Of a stretch of DNA of 6,014 bases, positions 5,413-6,014 are shown piece after piece (within the stretch, counting starts at the first letter, position 1; every line of letters begins with the position of its first letter). A program made the translations under genes and the position numbers. This stretch comes from Deltaproteobacteria bacterium (GTDB taxonomy: Bacteria; Myxococcota_A; UBA796), in NCBI GenBank assembly GCA_002707085.1, contig PALY01000016.1, positions 70,421-76,434 on the forward strand. The letters run 5' to 3'. The notes beneath the pieces are model-generated. The model searched no databases. It was not told where the DNA came from and was given only the letters and a program-made list of their open reading frames with translations.

Positions 5413-6014
5413 ATGAAAGGATACCGCACACCATTGCTGATTGCCCTGGGGCCGCTCGCCTTGCTTTGGAGTTGTACTCCGGAGCCGCGACCTTTGCCCA
5501 CAGAGAAAGCAATTGAGCAGATCGATAGAAATCAGCAACCCCCGCTTTACCAACTTTTATACGACTCTCCAGCACTGCCTGCATACAGCCCACAACAGCA
5601 ACGTGTCCGCATTCTGATTTGGTTGAGACACATGGATTTAAGTGAAGGTCAGCTCACCCGGCTGGACGAATTGCGGCTGCTGGCAGATGACCGTCGAGCG
5701 CGAATTCAGGCGGCTGAAAATGAAGAATCTATTCGTTGGGAGCAACAAGAAACTCAGGTATACGACCAGCTTTGGATTCTGTTGTCCGAAGGCGCATCTG
5801 TCGATGATGCCCGAATGGGCAACATTACTCACGAGCTTCGAGAACTGCGCGCGGGCGGTGAACGAGAGCGAGAAATGCTCAAACTTAGGCTTCAAGGTGT
5901 TCGCGCAGTATTCGATGCACAACGAGAATTTCTACAAACCCTCTCCCCTGAACAAGAAGCCCTCCTTGCAGATGCCGTTTTCTTTTTAAGAAACCGCTTA
6001 GACCCCGTTGGGAA
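5413..6014 (+). CDS. Helical lipoprotein, partial, runs off the right edge
   Basis: An uninterrupted frame of 200 codons begins at ATG 5413 and leaves the window without a stop, so the C-terminus is missing. An in-frame TAA 12 bases before the ATG and an AGGG five bases before it fix the start. MKGYR is followed by a hydrophobic stretch and LLWSC, a lipobox with Cys21 as the lipidated residue. A Pro-rich linker (22-60) leads to long charged amphipathic helices, with many Glu, Arg and Gln, from about 62 to 196. Two segments, LSEGQLTRL (76-84) and LSPEQEALL (178-186), recall the LTxxQ motifs of Spy/CpxP-type periplasmic chaperones and metal-sensor proteins, but the likeness is short and may be convergent. 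It is divergent from the membrane-protein gene, so it may belong to another operon. Lipoprotein: fairly sure. Function: unknown. Confidence 0.83.
   Translation, partial: MKGYRTPLLIALGPLALLWSCTPEPRPLPTEKAIEQIDRNQQPPLYQLLYDSPALPAYSPQQQRVRILIWLRHMDLSEGQLTRLDELRLLADDRRARIQAAENEESIRWEQQETQVYDQLWILLSEGASVDDARMGNITHELRELRAGGEREREMLKLRLQGVRAVFDAQREFLQTLSPEQEALLADAVFFLRNRLDPVG

Noticed and set aside
5556..5561. Minus-strand TATAAA as a -10 box for the membrane-protein gene
   Set aside because: No acceptable -35 hexamer lies 16-18 bases upstream, and it is about 160 bases from the start codon.
5396..5593. 66-residue N-terminal extension of the first membrane protein
   Set aside because: It is hydrophilic, precedes the natural first membrane segment and lies antisense to a lipoprotein with a clear signal peptide, so the extension is probably an open shadow frame.

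Overview
The window looks like a stretch of chromosome from a diderm (Gram-negative) bacterium of moderate G+C content, roughly half by eye. Three gene products start with lipoprotein-type signal peptides or something close to one. One of them ends in an OmpA-type peptidoglycan-binding domain preceded by calcium-binding thrombospondin type 3 repeats. The combination of helical lipoproteins, TSP3-OmpA proteins and large orphan GT-C-like membrane proteins is common in Myxococcota, Bradymonadota and related deltaproteobacterial lineages. That placement is an inference from family knowledge, not from a marker gene. No rRNA, tRNA, CRISPR array, insertion sequence or phage gene was seen.

Layout. 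Four genes are read leftward on the minus strand, in this order of transcription: a GT-C-like polytopic membrane protein (5395 to 3635); a second, divergent paralogue of it (3612 to 1486, TTG start, 22-bp gap); a small helical lipoprotein (1411 to 1031, 74-bp gap); and an OmpA-family protein with TSP3 repeats (1031 to 78, sharing one base with the previous stop codon). On the plus strand, starting only 17 bp from the first gene, a lipoprotein gene absent from a simple closed-ORF list runs off the right edge (5413 to 6014). At the far left, 81 bases hold an open frame that could be the end of a convergent plus-strand gene; this is weakly supported.

How the genes may work together. The two membrane proteins share N-terminal, core and C-terminal motifs and probably form a duplicated pair of GT-C-type glycosyltransferase-like enzymes facing the periplasm. 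The two downstream genes encode envelope proteins that share a DUF4398-like helical module and are probably translationally coupled. A good -35 box with a correctly spaced but weak -10 lies over the stop codon of the second membrane protein gene. The lipoprotein/OmpA pair may therefore be transcribed separately from, as well as together with, the membrane-protein pair.

The strongest candidates for something not yet described are the paired GT-C paralogues, one with altered loop-1 residues and a proline-rich tail, and the adjacent matched DUF4398/OmpA pair. No substrate or pathway can be assigned from the sequence.
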